From: Acidaminococcus fermentans_A
GTDB taxonomy: Bacteria; Bacillota; Negativicutes; Acidaminococcales; Acidaminococcaceae
DNA: 51,504 nucleotides
Assembly (NCBI RefSeq): GCF_052216985.1
Contig: NZ_JBQOUY010000017.1
Location: forward strand, 1 to 51,504
Direction: 5' to 3'
The position numbers and the translations under genes were made by a program. A model generated the notes under the pieces. The model was not told the DNA's origin and did no database searches. It worked only from the letters and a program-made list of their open reading frames with translations. Below are positions 16,617 to 25,527 of the stretch, piece after piece. The stretch's first letter is position 1; each line of letters starts with the position of its first letter.

Positions 16617-16623
16617 GGGGCTA

Positions 16624-16632
16624 TGGTATAAT
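16624..16632 (+). promoter_or_regulatory. Extended -10 promoter of the first LysR gene
   Basis: TGGTATAAT (16624-16632) is a TGnTATAAT extended -10 element, lying 8 nt after the permease stop. No good -35 is seen 17 nt upstream. The regulator can therefore be expressed separately from the phosphatase operon. Confidence 0.55.
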
Positions 16633-16676
16633 GAGAACCATACGGACGGAAGAAATCGACAGAAAGCAGGAAAAAC

Positions 16677-17609
16677 ATGACTTTACAACAATTGCGCTAT
16701 ATCGTAGCCATTGCCGAAGCCGGGACCTTCAGCGGAGCGGCCAAGGCCCTGTTCATCACCCAGCCCAGTCTCACCAAGATGGTCCGGGAACTGGAAAGGG
16801 AAATGGGCATCCAGATCTTCGAACGGACCAACAAAGGGGTCCACCTGTCCCGGGACGGGGAAATCTTCCTGGGCTATGCCCGACAGGTACTGGAACAGGC
16901 GGACCTTTTGGAATCCCGGTACAAGAAACAGGCCGGGGGCAAGCAGGAATTCACCGTATCCACCCAGCACTATTCCTTTGCGGTGAACGCGTTTGTAGAT
17001 CTGATCAAACAGTACGGGGGTGACACCTACGATTTCAGCCTCCAGGAGACCCAGACCTACACCATCATCGACGACGTGGCCCATATGCGCAGTGAAATCG
17101 GCATCTTGTACTACAATGCTTTCAACAAAGCCGTCCTCCAGAAAATCTTCAAGGCCAACGACTTGGTGTTCCGGGAACTGTTCGTGGCCCAGCCCCATGT
17201 GTTCCTCAACTCGTCCCATCCTCTGGCAGGACGGGAGAGCGTTTCCATGGAAGAACTGGCCCCTTATCCCTATCTGTCCTATATCCAGGGGGACCATAAC
17301 GCCTTTTATTTTTCTGAAGAGATCTTCAGCACGGTGGTCCGCAGCAAGAACATCCGGGTCACCGACCGAGCCACCCTGTTCAATCTGCTCATCGGCCTCG
17401 ACGGCTATACCGTCTGCAGCGGAGTCATCGATCAGAAGCTGAACGGCGCCAGCATCATCGCCGTCCCTCTCCGGGAAGAAGGAGACATGCACATCGGCCT
17501 TTTGACCCACAAACAGACCCATCTCAGCCGTCTGGGGAAGGCCTATGTGGAGGCTCTGGAGCGGTACATTGCCGACCAGGTAGGACAAGGCGCCCAGAAA
17601 GAAAAATAA
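16677..17609 (+). CDS. LysR-family transcriptional regulator
   Basis: 310 residues. The N-terminal winged helix (1-60) reads MTLQQLRYIVAIAEAGTFS followed by AAKALFITQPSLTKMVRELE, the classical LysR helix-turn-helix. A linker helix and a periplasmic-binding-like effector domain (about 92-300) follow. Inducer and targets cannot be read from sequence. It lies between the ABC unit and a second LysR gene, all in one direction, so the usual divergent target gene is missing. Confidence 0.9.
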   Translation: MTLQQLRYIVAIAEAGTFSGAAKALFITQPSLTKMVRELEREMGIQIFERTNKGVHLSRDGEIFLGYARQVLEQADLLESRYKKQAGGKQEFTVSTQHYSFAVNAFVDLIKQYGGDTYDFSLQETQTYTIIDDVAHMRSEIGILYYNAFNKAVLQKIFKANDLVFRELFVAQPHVFLNSSHPLAGRESVSMEELAPYPYLSYIQGDHNAFYFSEEIFSTVVRSKNIRVTDRATLFNLLIGLDGYTVCSGVIDQKLNGASIIAVPLREEGDMHIGLLTHKQTHLSRLGKAYVEALERYIADQVGQGAQKEK

Positions 17610-17673
17610 AAAAGAACATTGTCCTATCCATTCTATACATAGCTATATATAAGTGTTAACTTTTTAATATTTT

Positions 17674-17702
17674 TTGCCATATTTTCCGTTTTACTGTATA
17701 AT
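17674..17702 (+). promoter_or_regulatory. Promoter of the second LysR gene
   Basis: TTGCCA (17674-17679), 17-nt spacer, TATAAT (17697-17702) in an AT-rich gap of about 175 nt. Start near 17709 leaves a leader of about 75 nt. Confidence 0.75.
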
Positions 17703-17784
17703 ATGACTTGCAGCATTATAAAGAAAAGCAATAATGTCTATGAACGGAATAAAAGGAACGCCGTGGAACGGATGAGGGAGGACG

Positions 17785-18717
17785 ATGGATCTAAAAGAAC
17801 AGCGGTATGTCTGTACGTTGGCGGAATGCGGCAACTTGACCCGGGCAGCTGACCGGCTGTACATTTCCCAGCCGGCCCTGAGTATCTACATCAGCAATCT
17901 GGAGAAACACCTGGGCATGCCCTTGTTCTGCCGGCAGGGCAAGCGCTTCATATTGACCAAGGCAGGGGAACGGTATGTCCATTATGCCCGGGGGATCCTG
18001 GCTATCTCCAGCCGGTTCGACAGTGAAATGAGCATGCTCCTCAGTGAAGAGGCCGGGCGGCTCCGGATGGGGATTTCCATGCTCCGGGGCGCCTGGTTCC
18101 TGCCCCGTGTCCTGAAAGCTTTCCATGCCAGATGGCCCAAGGTGGAACTGGTCCTGCAGCAGGGAAACATGACCGTCCTGAAAGAACTGCTCCAGAAGCA
18201 TGAACTGGATCTGGTAGTGGTCAATGAAGAGAATCTGGACCGGACCATGGAGGCCCAGGAATTGTTCCAGGAGGAATTCCTGGTGGCGGTGCCCCAGGGC
18301 CATCCTCTGAACAGCCGGGCGGTGTTTGTCCAGGGCCAGCCCTACGGCATCCTGCAGCCAGAAGACTTGGATGGACAGGTCTTTTTAGCTACGACTCCGG
18401 ACCAGAGCACCCGGGCACTCCAGGACCGGATCTTTCAGGAACAGGGAATCCGTCCCCGGCAGACCATCGTCATCCGCAGCATCGAACTGATCCTCCAGCT
18501 GGTGGCGGAAGGTGTGGGTCTTTGCATGGTGCGGGAGGCCTATACCCGGACTTTCCGGTATTCCAAGGCAGTGAATCTATACCAGCTGGATGTCCCGGGA
18601 CATCGGCGCCGGGTCTTGGCAGCCTACCATGCCCGGGAACGGGTCCCCCAGTATATGGAAGGGATGGTGGAACTCCTGCGGCAGAGGGGACGGGAAATCC
18701 TGTCCGGGCGGCTATAG
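17785..18717 (+). CDS. LysR-family transcriptional regulator
   Basis: 310 residues, same length as the preceding LysR but clearly divergent. The helix-turn-helix spans about 15-45 (CGNLTRAADRLYISQPALSI). The effector domain includes EEFLVAVPQGHPL and IELILQLVAEGVGLCMV, typical LysR elements. GAGGGAGGA precedes the ATG. Target genes are not evident; nothing divergent adjoins it. Confidence 0.9.
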   Translation: MDLKEQRYVCTLAECGNLTRAADRLYISQPALSIYISNLEKHLGMPLFCRQGKRFILTKAGERYVHYARGILAISSRFDSEMSMLLSEEAGRLRMGISMLRGAWFLPRVLKAFHARWPKVELVLQQGNMTVLKELLQKHELDLVVVNEENLDRTMEAQELFQEEFLVAVPQGHPLNSRAVFVQGQPYGILQPEDLDGQVFLATTPDQSTRALQDRIFQEQGIRPRQTIVIRSIELILQLVAEGVGLCMVREAYTRTFRYSKAVNLYQLDVPGHRRRVLAAYHARERVPQYMEGMVELLRQRGREILSGRL

Positions 18718-19104
18718 ATTCGTCTATTTGTTTTCTAAATACTGTTCTTAATAAAAATATATTTCGAAAAAGTCTCTTTTGCTGGTATGCTATTCTTGGA
18801 AACAGGAAGCAGCCGGGAAAGGAGGCTTTTCTTTTTTGTCTAAGCGGTCTTGTAACAGAAGAAAATGGAATATACACAGATGGAAAGCCCGAAGGTAGAC
18901 ACAGATATTTACAGAAATATATAATAAAATGTAAAATATTTCGTAATTTGTATCAATATGTCTGGAAAAATGACAAATATTTTTCTATAATAGAAAGTAG
19001 TAATCTAAGAAATAGTCATTATTGAAATGAAGTGCTGATCCAGTCCATCAGCCTGTACCAGAACAGTCAGGGATTTTGGCAGGAAGATAAAGAAAGGGAC
19101 GACC
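18718..19104. other. AT-rich gap between LysR and niaR, no gene recognised
   Basis: The 387-nt gap is much richer in A and T than its surroundings. It contains a TATAAT (18986-18991) that may serve niaR, although no matching -35 was found. A 19-codon frame at 18865 lacks a good ribosome site. Longer frames crossing it start inside the LysR gene and are shadows. A weak hairpin with T run near 18820-18838 might terminate the LysR transcript. No operator palindrome could be assigned to NiaR with confidence. Confidence 0.5.
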
Positions 19105-19626
19105 ATGAACAATCAAATGAGACGGGAAAAACTGTATGAGATCTTGGAAAATGCGGACAGACCCATTACGGGAATCGAACTTTCCAAGACGCTGGATGTG
19201 ACCCGGCAGATCATCGTAGGGGATGTGGCAATCCTGCGCAGTAGCGGCAAACCCATCCTTTCCACGGCCCGGGGCTATCAGCTCCAAGGACCGGCGGAAG
19301 AACGGGGCTGCAGCCGGAGCCTCCACTGCTGCAGCCGGACCATGGATGAGGATGAGTTGGAAGCCGAGCTGAATGCGGTGGTGGACAATGGGGGAATCGT
19401 CCGAGGCCTGACCCTGTCCCATGAAGTTTATGGCATCATCCATATCGATATGAACATCTACAGCCGCCGGGATGTCCGCCAGTATGTGGATAAGCTCCGG
19501 GCCAGCGATGCCCCTCTGATCGTTACGCTGACCAATGGAGTCCATACCCTGAAAGTGGAGACCCGGGTGGATGAAGAGATGAATGCGGTCCAAGAAGGGC
19601 TGCAGGAGCTGGGAATCCTGGCGTAG
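19105..19626 (+). CDS. niaR: NiaR-type transcriptional repressor with HTH and 3H domain
   Basis: Nicotinate-responsive repressors of this family control NAD biosynthesis and niacin uptake in Firmicutes. The product has 173 residues, the family length. The N-terminal HTH_11 domain (about 6-60) contains GIELSKTLDVTRQIIVGDVAILR. The 3H domain follows, with candidate metal ligands His74, Glu84, His106 (LSHEVYG) and His147 (TNGVHTL). AAAGGGACG precedes the ATG. No NAD gene adjoins it here, so it probably acts elsewhere. A shared terminator separates it from the convergent ppx gene. Confidence 0.85.
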   Translation: MNNQMRREKLYEILENADRPITGIELSKTLDVTRQIIVGDVAILRSSGKPILSTARGYQLQGPAEERGCSRSLHCCSRTMDEDELEAELNAVVDNGGIVRGLTLSHEVYGIIHIDMNIYSRRDVRQYVDKLRASDAPLIVTLTNGVHTLKVETRVDEEMNAVQEGLQELGILA

Positions 19627-19674
19627 AAAAAAGATGAGGTATTGCACGTTCTGTGCAACACCTCATCTTTTTTT
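19627..19674. terminator. Bidirectional terminator between niaR and ppx
   Basis: AAGATGAGGTATTGCAC pairs with GTGCAACACCTCATCTT; A run on the left and T run on the right make it work on both strands for the two convergent genes. It contains the TTGC/GCAA core shared by many hairpins in the window. Confidence 0.9.
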
Positions 19675-21202
19675 ATTTTCCTTCCTTCACCACCACCGTC
19701 AAGCTGCAGCCCAGATTTTTCCGGAACCATTTGGTCATGGACTGGAGCTGCTGGAGCTCTACGGACGGGGTACGGGAGGCTGTAAGGGTCAGGACGGCAC
19801 CACCGTTCAGGATGGCGGGCTCGATGGACTGGATGGCGCCGGTCTGGGTGTAATCCAGGCATTCTGCCAGGGCCAGGAGCAGGGCGGCATTGCCCAGCCG
19901 TTTCAGGTCGATTTCTGGGATCAGCTTCCGGTAGGCTTTGTTCCGCAGGTAGCCTCGATTCACCCCATGGTGCCAGGCGGCCAGGATGGCGGTGTAGACC
20001 ACGTCCAGGTGGTTCAGGCCGAAGAGTTTTCCGTTTTCGATCAGATAGCCGCTGTGCCGGGTGTGATTGTAGTAATTGATGGTGATCCCTGTATCATGGA
20101 GCAGGGCTGCGGTTTCCAGCAGGGGCTCCCATTTCAGCGGATCCAGCTTGTGGAGGGACTGCCAGCCCCGGAACAGCTGGAGGGCGTAACGGGCCACCAG
20201 CCGGCAGTGATCTTCGTCGGGAGAATAGAGGTGGATCATATTTTCCCGGGCTGTTTCCAGGATGTTGGGGGTGATCAGGGGGCGGTCCGTATGTTCATGG
20301 AGATATTGGGAGAACAGGCCTTCCCGGAGCCCACAGCCGGAAACGATCAGCTTCCGTGCCTTGCTCCGGTCCGCCAGAGCTTTGATGATAGAAGAACCGG
20401 CGATAATCACATCTGCCCGGTCGTTGGAAAGGCCGGGGATCCGCCGCCGGGTGGCCAGGGTAGTTCCAGGCAGTGTCTTGTACCATTCCTTGAAGTCCGG
20501 GATCCCGAACTGGTAGTTGTGGAGCTTGGAAGTAAAGTATTTGGTCCGTTTCTGTTCGATCTTTCCCACAGAACGGGCCGTCCCCCCTACTCCTACCAGA
20601 GGGAGGCCACAGCCGGAGATCCAGGGAGCTTTTTGCATCTGCTCATTGATGGTCCGGCGCATCTTGTTCAGGGCAGCCGGATCCACAGCATTGTTCAGCT
20701 TGAAATTCTTGGTCAGGTTCACGCAGCCGATGGGCAGGCTGACGCTGTCCACCAGTTTCCGGTCTTTGACCAGGATCACTTCCGTGGAAGCACCTCCTAA
20801 GTCGAAGATTACCGCATCTTTCACGTCGATGGTGTTGATGACTCCCAGATAGCTGAGATAGGCTTCTGTTTTCCCGGAGATGATTTCCAGGGTGATGCCG
20901 GAAGCCTGGGAAGCTGCTTTGGCCAGTTTGGCCCCGTTGGGAGCATTCCGGATGGCTGCGGTGGCCACGGCAATGGTTTCGTCTACTTGGAAGATCCGGC
21001 ACATGGAAGCGAAGTTCTTCAGGCAGTTGGTGGTGGCGGCGAAGGCTTCTTCTGTCAGATAACCTTTTTTGTCCGTCTTCAGGGCCAGCCGCAGCGGATC
21101 TTTCTGGTTGTAGATCAGGTTGCAGGCCTTGGAGGCATGGATTTCCATAATGACAAGACGGGCGGAGTTGGACCCCACGTCGATGATGGCAATGCGTTTC
21201 AT
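19673..21202 (-). CDS. ppx: Ppx/GppA phosphatase with HD domain
   Basis: Exopolyphosphatase or guanosine pentaphosphate phosphatase. The product has 509 residues, as in long two-part Ppx/GppA enzymes. The actin-like ATPase fold carries intact motifs: Asp8 in IDVGSNSAR and DLGGASTE at 134-141, with the catalytic Glu. A C-terminal HD-type domain follows, with His369-Asp370 in LLHDTG. It points away from the ppk1 operon across a 156-nt gap. Substrate choice (polyP or pppGpp) cannot be decided from sequence; the ppk1 neighbour favours polyP. Confidence 0.88.
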   Translation of the reverse strand: MKRIAIIDVGSNSARLVIMEIHASKACNLIYNQKDPLRLALKTDKKGYLTEEAFAATTNCLKNFASMCRIFQVDETIAVATAAIRNAPNGAKLAKAASQASGITLEIISGKTEAYLSYLGVINTIDVKDAVIFDLGGASTEVILVKDRKLVDSVSLPIGCVNLTKNFKLNNAVDPAALNKMRRTINEQMQKAPWISGCGLPLVGVGGTARSVGKIEQKRTKYFTSKLHNYQFGIPDFKEWYKTLPGTTLATRRRIPGLSNDRADVIIAGSSIIKALADRSKARKLIVSGCGLREGLFSQYLHEHTDRPLITPNILETARENMIHLYSPDEDHCRLVARYALQLFRGWQSLHKLDPLKWEPLLETAALLHDTGITINYYNHTRHSGYLIENGKLFGLNHLDVVYTAILAAWHHGVNRGYLRNKAYRKLIPEIDLKRLGNAALLLALAECLDYTQTGAIQSIEPAILNGGAVLTLTASRTPSVELQQLQSMTKWFRKNLGCSLTVVVKEGK

Positions 21203-21358
21203 ATGATCCCCCGATCCAGACAGGGTAATATAAAAAATCTATACCCCGTTTACACTGTTTTTTTCTTATACGAGAAGTGTTAAACTAAACTTAGTATAAC
21301 ACGATTGCCCCCCGGGGGGTAGGACAAACAGGGTTATACCCAAGGCGAGGAGGAATCT

Positions 21359-22918
21359 ATGGCAAAGAAGAGATTGCGTTCAGCAGCGGTGATCCATCTG
21401 GGATCAGAGAATATCACCATGCAGCTGATAGAATATACTGGATTGGATGATGTCCGGATCATTACGGAACTGCGCAACAAAGTCCGGCTGGGGGAAGAGA
21501 CTTTCCAGACTCGGAAGATCTCTTTCGGGACCATGCTGCAGATCGTGGAGATCCTCAAAGGGTACCGCCAGGTGATGCGGGAATACGGAGTGAAATCCTA
21601 TATTCTCCAGGCTACCACTGCCGTACGGGAAGCAGAGAACCAGCAGTATTTCCTGGATCAGGTGCTGGTGAAGACCGGCTTCCAGATCGAAGTGGTGAAT
21701 ATGTCCCGGGAAATCTACACTAAGATGGCTTCCCTGCTACGGACAATGGAAATCCGGCCGGAATTGCCTATGCCTCGGGAAGGGGTCCTTCTGGCGGATA
21801 TCTCGTCCGGGGGATTGGGACTTACTTATGTGAAGAACCGGGAAGTGAAATTCCAGCAGAATCTCCATGTAGGGCTGGTCCGGCTGAAGGAACAGTTCAC
21901 CCGGAACGAACGGTCCAGCATCTATTTCGAACAAGCCCTGAAGGAATATCTCCAGGACCGGATCGGGGTGGTGGCGGAAGAACTGGAGGATGAGACCATC
22001 AGCATGCTGGTGCTCACAGGGACGGAAAGCCAGGTGCTCTTGGATCTTTTCGGAAAGAAACAGACCCGGAAGGAAAACATTTCCTTTACAGCGGAGGAAG
22101 TGGCTGATTTCTATAGAAAAGTCCACCGGCTGAAAGAAAGCCAACTGGAGAAACTGTTCGGCCTGAGTCCGGAAGAGACGGAAGTGGCCCTTCCGGCCAT
22201 CACTCTCTGCCAGCTGCTCATGGAAATGTCTCGAGCCCAGAAGATCCTTATGCCGGTGGACCGGTTCGTGGACGGGATGAAGCTTCTCTACATCGCCCGG
22301 CAGCTGGATCGGAAGTTTTTGGAAGAGATGCTGGACATCCAGATGAGCCTGGTCCGGAGCATCGGGAACCGTTTCCACTATGATGCACCCCATGCAGCTT
22401 GGGTGGAAAAAATGTGCTGTACTCTCTTTGACGCCCTGGCACCTTCTCAGGGATTGGATCAGGAAGATAAGATCCTGCTGCGGGCGGCGGCCTATCTGCA
22501 CAACATCGGGAAGTACGCTTCTATGCGGACTTACGACAGGTACAATTATTACCTGATCGACAGTGCGGATCTTTTGGGCTTCAGTGTGGAACAGTGCCAT
22601 ACCATCGCCCAGATTTCCTATCTGTACACCCTGGACCGGCCGGAACTGAATGGGAATGAACCCAAAGATTTCGGAAGCAGCATCCCTCCGCTGGTGGCCA
22701 AGCTGGCGGCCATCCTTCGGCTGGCGGATTCTCTGGACATCAGCGGGCGGCAGAAGATCCGCGGCTGCAAAGTGGTAATCCGGGGCAATGAACTGCGGGT
22801 CCTGGCCGAGAGCCGGGAAAACCTTTCCCTAGAAGAATGGACTTTCGGCAAGCGGGGCAGCTTCTTTGAAGAAGTCTTTGGCCTGCAGCCGGTGTTGGAG
22901 AAAGCAGAGGAGAAATGA
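21359..22918 (+). CDS. Degenerate Ppx/GppA-like protein, probably non-catalytic
   Basis: 519 residues with the same two-part layout as the divergent ppx gene. Key residues are altered. The first phosphate loop reads VIHLGSENIT, with His13 where active enzymes have Asp, and the second reads DISSGGLGLT (147-156), lacking the DLGGGSTE glutamate. The HD motif reads LHNIGKY (His381-Asn382) in place of HD. The fold appears kept but catalysis seems lost, suggesting a regulatory or polyP-binding role. Its TGA overlaps the ppk1 start, so the proteins are made together. GGCGAGGAGG precedes the ATG. Confidence 0.8.
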   Translation: MAKKRLRSAAVIHLGSENITMQLIEYTGLDDVRIITELRNKVRLGEETFQTRKISFGTMLQIVEILKGYRQVMREYGVKSYILQATTAVREAENQQYFLDQVLVKTGFQIEVVNMSREIYTKMASLLRTMEIRPELPMPREGVLLADISSGGLGLTYVKNREVKFQQNLHVGLVRLKEQFTRNERSSIYFEQALKEYLQDRIGVVAEELEDETISMLVLTGTESQVLLDLFGKKQTRKENISFTAEEVADFYRKVHRLKESQLEKLFGLSPEETEVALPAITLCQLLMEMSRAQKILMPVDRFVDGMKLLYIARQLDRKFLEEMLDIQMSLVRSIGNRFHYDAPHAAWVEKMCCTLFDALAPSQGLDQEDKILLRAAAYLHNIGKYASMRTYDRYNYYLIDSADLLGFSVEQCHTIAQISYLYTLDRPELNGNEPKDFGSSIPPLVAKLAAILRLADSLDISGRQKIRGCKVVIRGNELRVLAESRENLSLEEWTFGKRGSFFEEVFGLQPVLEKAEEK

Positions 22919-25026
22919 TGAAGATCGATCTGAACAAACCAGAGTATTACGTGAACCGGGAACTGAGCTGGCTGAAATTCAACCTGCGGGTGCTGCGGGA
23001 AGCTGGGGTACGGAATCTGCCCCTTTTGGAGCGGCTGCGTTTCGTAGCCATCTCTGCCTCCAACCTGGATGAGTTCTTCATGGTCCGGGTGGCGGGGCTC
23101 ATCGAGCAGGAAGCCGCCGGAGTGGACCGGGTGGATGCAGCGGGCTTGAACGTCGGGGACCAGCTGCGGGAAATCGCTCTTTCCGCCCATAACCAGATGA
23201 AGCTGAAATACCGGTACTTCTTTGCTCTGGTCAATGAACTGGAGAAATATGCCGTCTGCTTCTCTCGGGTGAAGGATGTAACGGAGGAACAGCGGCGGGA
23301 ACTGGAGAGCTATTACCAGGAAATGGTCTTCCCTGTGCTCACACCTATGGCAGTGGATGCAGCCCGGCCTTTTCCCTTCCTGGCCAATAAATCCCTGAAC
23401 ATCGCTGTGGAACTCCGGGATAAAAAAGGAGAGCAGAAGATCGCTTTCGTCCAGGTGCCTTCGGTGCTGCCCCGGTTCATTTCCCTGGTGGGAAAGGATG
23501 GAGCACGGGCCTATGTGTTCCTGGAAGATCTGATTATGGAACACTGCCAGGATCTGTTCAAAGGCCTTGTCATCGTGGATATGGTTCCCTTCCGGATTAC
23601 CCGGGACAGCGACTTGGAAGTGGAGGAAGATGCCACCCAGGACCTGATGAAGGAAATCGAACGGTCCCTGCGGAAACGGAAGAGAGGCGCGGCGGTCCGG
23701 TTGGAAATCAATGCCACCGATGACAAATACCTGAAGGATTTCCTAGTGAAAAACCTGGACTTGGCGCCCCGGGATGTATATGAGATACAGGGACCTTTGG
23801 ATCTGACCTTCCTGAACAAGTTCATCGACCAGCCCGGCATGGAACAATGGAAGTTCACGCCTTATATCGGTCAACAGCCGGAGGAACTGCCGGATTATGA
23901 GGATCTGTTCGGAAAAATCCGGGAACATGACATTCTCCTCCACCATCCCTACGAAAGCTTTGACCCCATTGTGAAACTGCTGGCAGAAGCAGCGGAAGAT
24001 CCCCAGGTGCTGGCCATCAAACAGACCTTGTACCGGGTCAGCGGGAACTCTCCCCTGGTGGCGGCTTTGGCACGGGCAGCGGAAAACGGCAAGCAGGTCA
24101 CGGCCTTGGTAGAACTGAAGGCCCGGTTCGACGAAGAGAACAACATCGTCTGGGCCCGACGGCTGGAAAAAGCCGGCTGCCACGTAATCTACGGTCTCAT
24201 GGGCTTGAAGACTCACTCTAAGATCATCCTCATTGTCCGGAAGGAAGCGGATGGAATCAAACGGTATGTACACCTGGGCACCGGGAACTACAACGACAAG
24301 ACCGCTAAGCTCTATACGGATCTAGGGCTCCTGACCGCCAATGACCAGTACGGACAGGATGCTTCAGCCTTCTTCAACGTGCTCAGCGGCTATTCGGAAC
24401 CTCCCGTGTTCAACAAACTGGTGATGGCGCCCATCGGGCTCCGGGAAAAGATTTATGAGCTGGTAGATCGGGAAATCGCCCATGTGAAGGCAGGCGGTAC
24501 CGGGTATATCGCTGCCAAGATGAATTCCCTGATCGACCAGCCTGTAATCCGGAAGTTCTACGAAGCTTCCCAGGCTGGGGTGAAGATCGACTTGATCGTC
24601 CGGGGAATCTGCGGCCTGCGGCCGGGAATCAAAGGGGTCAGTGAGAATATTACGGTCCGGTCCATCATCGGTCGGTTCTTGGAGCATAGCCGGGTGTACT
24701 ATTTCGCCAACAACGGGGATGAAGAGCTCTACCTGTCCAGCGCGGATATGATGCCTCGGAACCTGAACGATCGAGTGGAACTGCTGTTCCCGGTGGAACG
24801 GAAGGCCCATATCCAACGGGTGAAGGAATTCCTGGACCTGTGCCTGAAAGACAATGTGGGAGCCCATGTGATGATGGCCAACGGGACCTGGCGCCGGGCC
24901 TATCCCCACGGCCGGAAGAAAATCAGCGTCCAGGCAGCCATGATGCAGCGGGCCAAATCCCACGCTCCTAAAAAATCCATGCCCATGGAACAGCGGCTGA
25001 AGCCTATGGTCCGCAGGGAAGAATGA
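22915..25026 (+). CDS. ppk1: Polyphosphate kinase 1
   Basis: Makes polyphosphate reversibly from ATP. The product has 703 residues, the usual PPK1 length, with N, head and two catalytic C domains. The autophosphorylated His is His434 in GLKTHSKIILI (E. coli His435), and the second His lies in FLEHSRVYYF. NRELSWLKFN near the N-terminus and LKARFDEENNI are PPK1 hallmarks. The first two codons are both ATG; either could start. Overlaps the degenerate Ppx gene by 4 nt. Confidence 0.95.
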   Translation: MMKIDLNKPEYYVNRELSWLKFNLRVLREAGVRNLPLLERLRFVAISASNLDEFFMVRVAGLIEQEAAGVDRVDAAGLNVGDQLREIALSAHNQMKLKYRYFFALVNELEKYAVCFSRVKDVTEEQRRELESYYQEMVFPVLTPMAVDAARPFPFLANKSLNIAVELRDKKGEQKIAFVQVPSVLPRFISLVGKDGARAYVFLEDLIMEHCQDLFKGLVIVDMVPFRITRDSDLEVEEDATQDLMKEIERSLRKRKRGAAVRLEINATDDKYLKDFLVKNLDLAPRDVYEIQGPLDLTFLNKFIDQPGMEQWKFTPYIGQQPEELPDYEDLFGKIREHDILLHHPYESFDPIVKLLAEAAEDPQVLAIKQTLYRVSGNSPLVAALARAAENGKQVTALVELKARFDEENNIVWARRLEKAGCHVIYGLMGLKTHSKIILIVRKEADGIKRYVHLGTGNYNDKTAKLYTDLGLLTANDQYGQDASAFFNVLSGYSEPPVFNKLVMAPIGLREKIYELVDREIAHVKAGGTGYIAAKMNSLIDQPVIRKFYEASQAGVKIDLIVRGICGLRPGIKGVSENITVRSIIGRFLEHSRVYYFANNGDEELYLSSADMMPRNLNDRVELLFPVERKAHIQRVKEFLDLCLKDNVGAHVMMANGTWRRAYPHGRKKISVQAAMMQRAKSHAPKKSMPMEQRLKPMVRREE

Positions 25027-25052
25027 CGGAGGGACCCTTTTTGTGATATAAT
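25023..25052 (+). promoter_or_regulatory. Extended -10 promoter before the small hypothetical gene
   Basis: TGATATAAT (25044-25052) is a perfect extended -10. A weak ATGACG (25023-25028) lies 18 nt upstream and overlaps the ppk1 stop. Start near 25059 leaves a leader of only about 17-26 nt. Confidence 0.65.
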
Positions 25053-25075
25053 GGCTTATCATAAAGAGAGGTGCG

Positions 25076-25393
25076 GTGCGAGAGATGGCAGTGCAAAGTG
25101 TAACCTTAAATTACAATGGACATTATGGATATCTGGATTATGACGAAGAAACCCATGAAATGACGGTTTTCATTCCGGACGGGGAAGAAGCGGCCCAGAA
25201 GGTACGGGACTTTTTGAACCAGCCCCGGAAACTGGAAGTCCCCACGGACGAATGCACCTACCATTTCGGGGAGATCACCGTGGATCCCCGGACTAGCTGG
25301 CAGGATTGTCAGCAGGCACTCACCCGGCTGTGGGTGGATACCGGGGTGCTGGTGGAATGGAGCATGCCACCCCGGATGACCAACGATCTGTAA
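25076..25393 (+). CDS. Small conserved-looking hypothetical protein
   Basis: About 102-105 acidic residues with no signal peptide or membrane segment. Two starts are possible: GTG at 25076, 4 nt after AGAGAGG, or ATG at 25085. I do not recognise the family. The N-terminal VTLNYNGHYGYLDYDEETHEMTVF looks beta-rich, and a single Trp-rich stretch (TSWQDCQQALTRLW) a short helix. It has its own promoter and is followed by the DnaA-box cluster. Confidence 0.7.
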   Translation: MREMAVQSVTLNYNGHYGYLDYDEETHEMTVFIPDGEEAAQKVRDFLNQPRKLEVPTDECTYHFGEITVDPRTSWQDCQQALTRLWVDTGVLVEWSMPPRMTNDL

Positions 25394-25394
25394 G

Positions 25395-25494
25395 TTATGC
25401 ACAGAGTTATCCACTTATAAACATCTGTATTGTGGATAATTCCTGATAGAGAGGGGAAAACCTGAGAAAATACGGGAATTCAGCCTGTGGATAA
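25395..25494. promoter_or_regulatory. Cluster of four DnaA-box sequences
   Basis: TTATGCACA at 25395-25403 and TTATCCACT at 25407-25415 on plus, and TGTGGATAA at 25431-25439 and 25486-25494, i.e. TTATCCACA on minus. Three fit the TTATNCACA consensus fully and one has a single mismatch. They lie in a 134-nt gap. No strongly AT-rich unwinding stretch and no dnaA gene are nearby, so a DnaA-titration or regulatory site is more likely than the origin. Confidence 0.7.
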
Positions 25495-25527
25495 AGGCAG
25501 CGCAAAAGAGAGCGGGGAGGGTGCCAA

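Noticed and set aside
18522..19025. 167-codon frame across the end of the second LysR gene
   Set aside because: Starts within the LysR gene and runs into AT-rich non-coding sequence; no ribosome site or recognisable domain.
19583..20800. 405-codon plus frame opposite ppx
   Set aside because: Antisense shadow; the minus frame has all Ppx/GppA motifs.
25395..25494. Chromosomal origin of replication
   Set aside because: Four DnaA boxes but no AT-rich unwinding region and no dnaA, dnaN or parAB nearby.
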